A DNA stretch of 32,460 nucleotides from Desulfuromonas sp. (GTDB lineage: Bacteria; Desulfobacterota; Desulfuromonadia; Desulfuromonadales; Desulfuromonadaceae). Position 1 is the first letter of the stretch. Each line of letters begins with the position of its first letter. Position numbers and translations under genes: made by a program. Under the pieces are notes generated by a model. The model was not told the DNA's origin. It was given only the letters and a program-made list of their open reading frames with translations, and did not search any database. The DNA lies in NCBI GenBank assembly GCA_028685815.1, contig JAQUDG010000016.1, positions 1 through 32,460 of the forward strand. Reading direction: 5' to 3'. Shown here piece by piece: positions 31,682 to 32,460 of the stretch.

Positions 31682-32149
31682 CTATTTTTTAAAGGTCAGA
31701 GTCCTCTGCCTACCTTTTTCGTAAAAAGTAGCTGTTGAGTGGCTGTATACCTTTTCTGAGACAGTTTTATAGTGGGTTTCCACGGTACATGTCTTTACTG
31801 AATTGCGCCGGTCTTGGTAGATCTGATGTCCGACATTACTGCCGATGAATGCACCCGCTGTCGTTGCTGCATTTCTCCCCCAACCTCTGCCGAATTGATG
31901 CCCGATGATTCCGCCAGCGGCAGCCCCGCTAATTGCCGCGAGTTCTCCCCTAAGTGCGGATGTAGGCCCATAAAAAATCCCCTCATTTCGCGAATAAACA
32001 GGGGTTTCACTACATACTTTGACTTGATAGGGGATTTTTTTAGTTACGGTTTTATAGTGGTCGGTGATGGCACCGTTAATATAGCCTTGGGAGAAGGCGT
32101 TACAGGCCATTAGAATTAGGACGATAAAAATCGATATAATTTTAAGCAT
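31682..32149 (-). CDS. Glycine-zipper exported protein (Rick_17kDa_Anti/YMGG-like)
   Basis: A 155-residue protein with an N-terminal signal (KIISIFIVLILMAC) that may be a weak lipobox (LMAC) or be cut after NAFSQ. The centre is a glycine zipper, AAISGAAAGGIIGHQFGRGWGRNAATTAGAFIGSNVGHQIY, the 17-kDa-antigen type that inserts in or lies on the outer membrane. The flanks carry two matching segments, HYKTVTKKIPYQVKVC and HYKTVSEKVYSHS, each near a cysteine. The ORF track starts at 32257; ATG 32149 with AGGAAG 7 bases upstream is preferred. It is the first gene of the envelope cluster. Confidence 0.8.
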   Translation of the reverse strand: MLKIISIFIVLILMACNAFSQGYINGAITDHYKTVTKKIPYQVKVCSETPVYSRNEGIFYGPTSALRGELAAISGAAAGGIIGHQFGRGWGRNAATTAGAFIGSNVGHQIYQDRRNSVKTCTVETHYKTVSEKVYSHSTATFYEKGRQRTLTFKK

Positions 32150-32334
32150 AGCTATTCTTCCTGTTTTCCCCAACCGCATGCGCGAATTAAACTCAAAGTG
32201 ACATTGACAGGTATTTTCTGCATCCAGCTTTAGACTAGCTCGTAGGCTTGACTCCATCTATAAGTTTTAGTTTCACAAATATACTTATAGCGCATTGCGG
32301 TAATCTAATTATTTTTATCGCACGGAGCAATCCC

Positions 32335-32460
32335 GGATAAAGCAACAACTGTTCTGTAAATTCAAAACTTCTCTTTGGAGCGATTGTTGATCCTTAAAAA
32401 GTCAAGTAAACTCGGCCAGTTTCCCACTCTTCCGATATCTCCATCAGCACGGCGCTGACG
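32335..32460 (-). mobile_element. End of an IS256-family insertion sequence (continues beyond window)
   Basis: On the minus strand, bases 32459-32394 encode an open frame entering from the right edge: VSAVLMEISEEWETGRVYLTF followed by TAA. This matches the characteristic C-terminus of IS256/Mutator-type transposases. Beyond the stop, GAATTTACAGAACAGTTG toward base 32335 resembles the terminal inverted repeats of that family. The ORF track missed it because it is short and open-ended. The outer boundary is approximate. Confidence 0.65.
32394..32460 (-). CDS. IS256-family transposase, C-terminal 21 residues (partial)
   Basis: Only the last 21 codons and the TAA stop are in the window; the rest lies beyond the right edge. 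The block LMEISEEWETGRVYL is the recognisable family tail. Whether the full transposase is intact cannot be seen. Confidence 0.65.
   Translation of the reverse strand, partial: VSAVLMEISEEWETGRVYLTF

Noticed and set aside
1-32460. CRISPR array, tRNA or rRNA
   Set aside because: No regular direct-repeat/spacer pattern, tRNA cloverleaf or rRNA core sequence was noticed anywhere in the window by eye.

Overview
The window reads as a chromosomal segment of a Gram-negative anaerobe or facultative anaerobe. The gene set (PyrR-headed pyr operon, DUF1858 next to RecG, B12-dependent ribonucleotide reductase, HDOD-GGDEF protein, many lipoproteins, an outer-membrane phospholipase) best fits the Desulfuromonadales/Geobacter side of the former Deltaproteobacteria. 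That assignment is inference from gene content. No rRNA or tRNA gene and no CRISPR array was seen. The window opens inside an acyl-CoA thioesterase gene and closes inside the C-terminal end of an IS256-type transposase that the ORF track does not show.

Layout, left part. (1) A partial thioesterase gene is followed by a long regulated leader and pyrR-pyrB-pyrC. The leader holds a PyrR-binding-loop match and a downstream intrinsic terminator, so transcription attenuation by PyrR is likely. (2) A strong sigma-70 promoter and a highly structured, unassigned leader RNA precede greA, a DUF1858 gene and recG. (3) A membrane-anchored serine hydrolase (-) diverges from the ABC-F translation factor gene ettA (+). 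(4) A minus-strand operon follows: class V aminotransferase/cysteine desulfurase, PIN-PhoH ATPase, tsaD, DUF2062. (5) nrdJ runs divergently behind a promoter carrying two NrdR-box-like sites 32 bp apart, followed by a metallo-beta-lactamase-fold hydrolase.

Middle part. Minus-strand genes for a small DUF5610-like protein, an HDOD-GGDEF regulator, an MgtE magnesium transporter and an M20 amidohydrolase are followed by a plus-strand exported protein built of short GV-LGLIN repeats. The Tex gene converges on it over a strong two-way terminator. An OMPLA-type phospholipase gene with an Asp in place of the usual catalytic Asn comes next.

Right part (26.7-32.15 kb). This is a visibly AT-richer minus-strand block of six exported proteins: a glycine-zipper protein, a COG3014-like lipoprotein, a YcfL/DUF1425-like lipoprotein, an LpoB-like lipoprotein, an unrecognised exported protein, and a three-domain CsgG/FlgT-like protein. 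It looks like one envelope system and is the best candidate here for something poorly described. An IS256-family end lies directly upstream, consistent with an accessory island.
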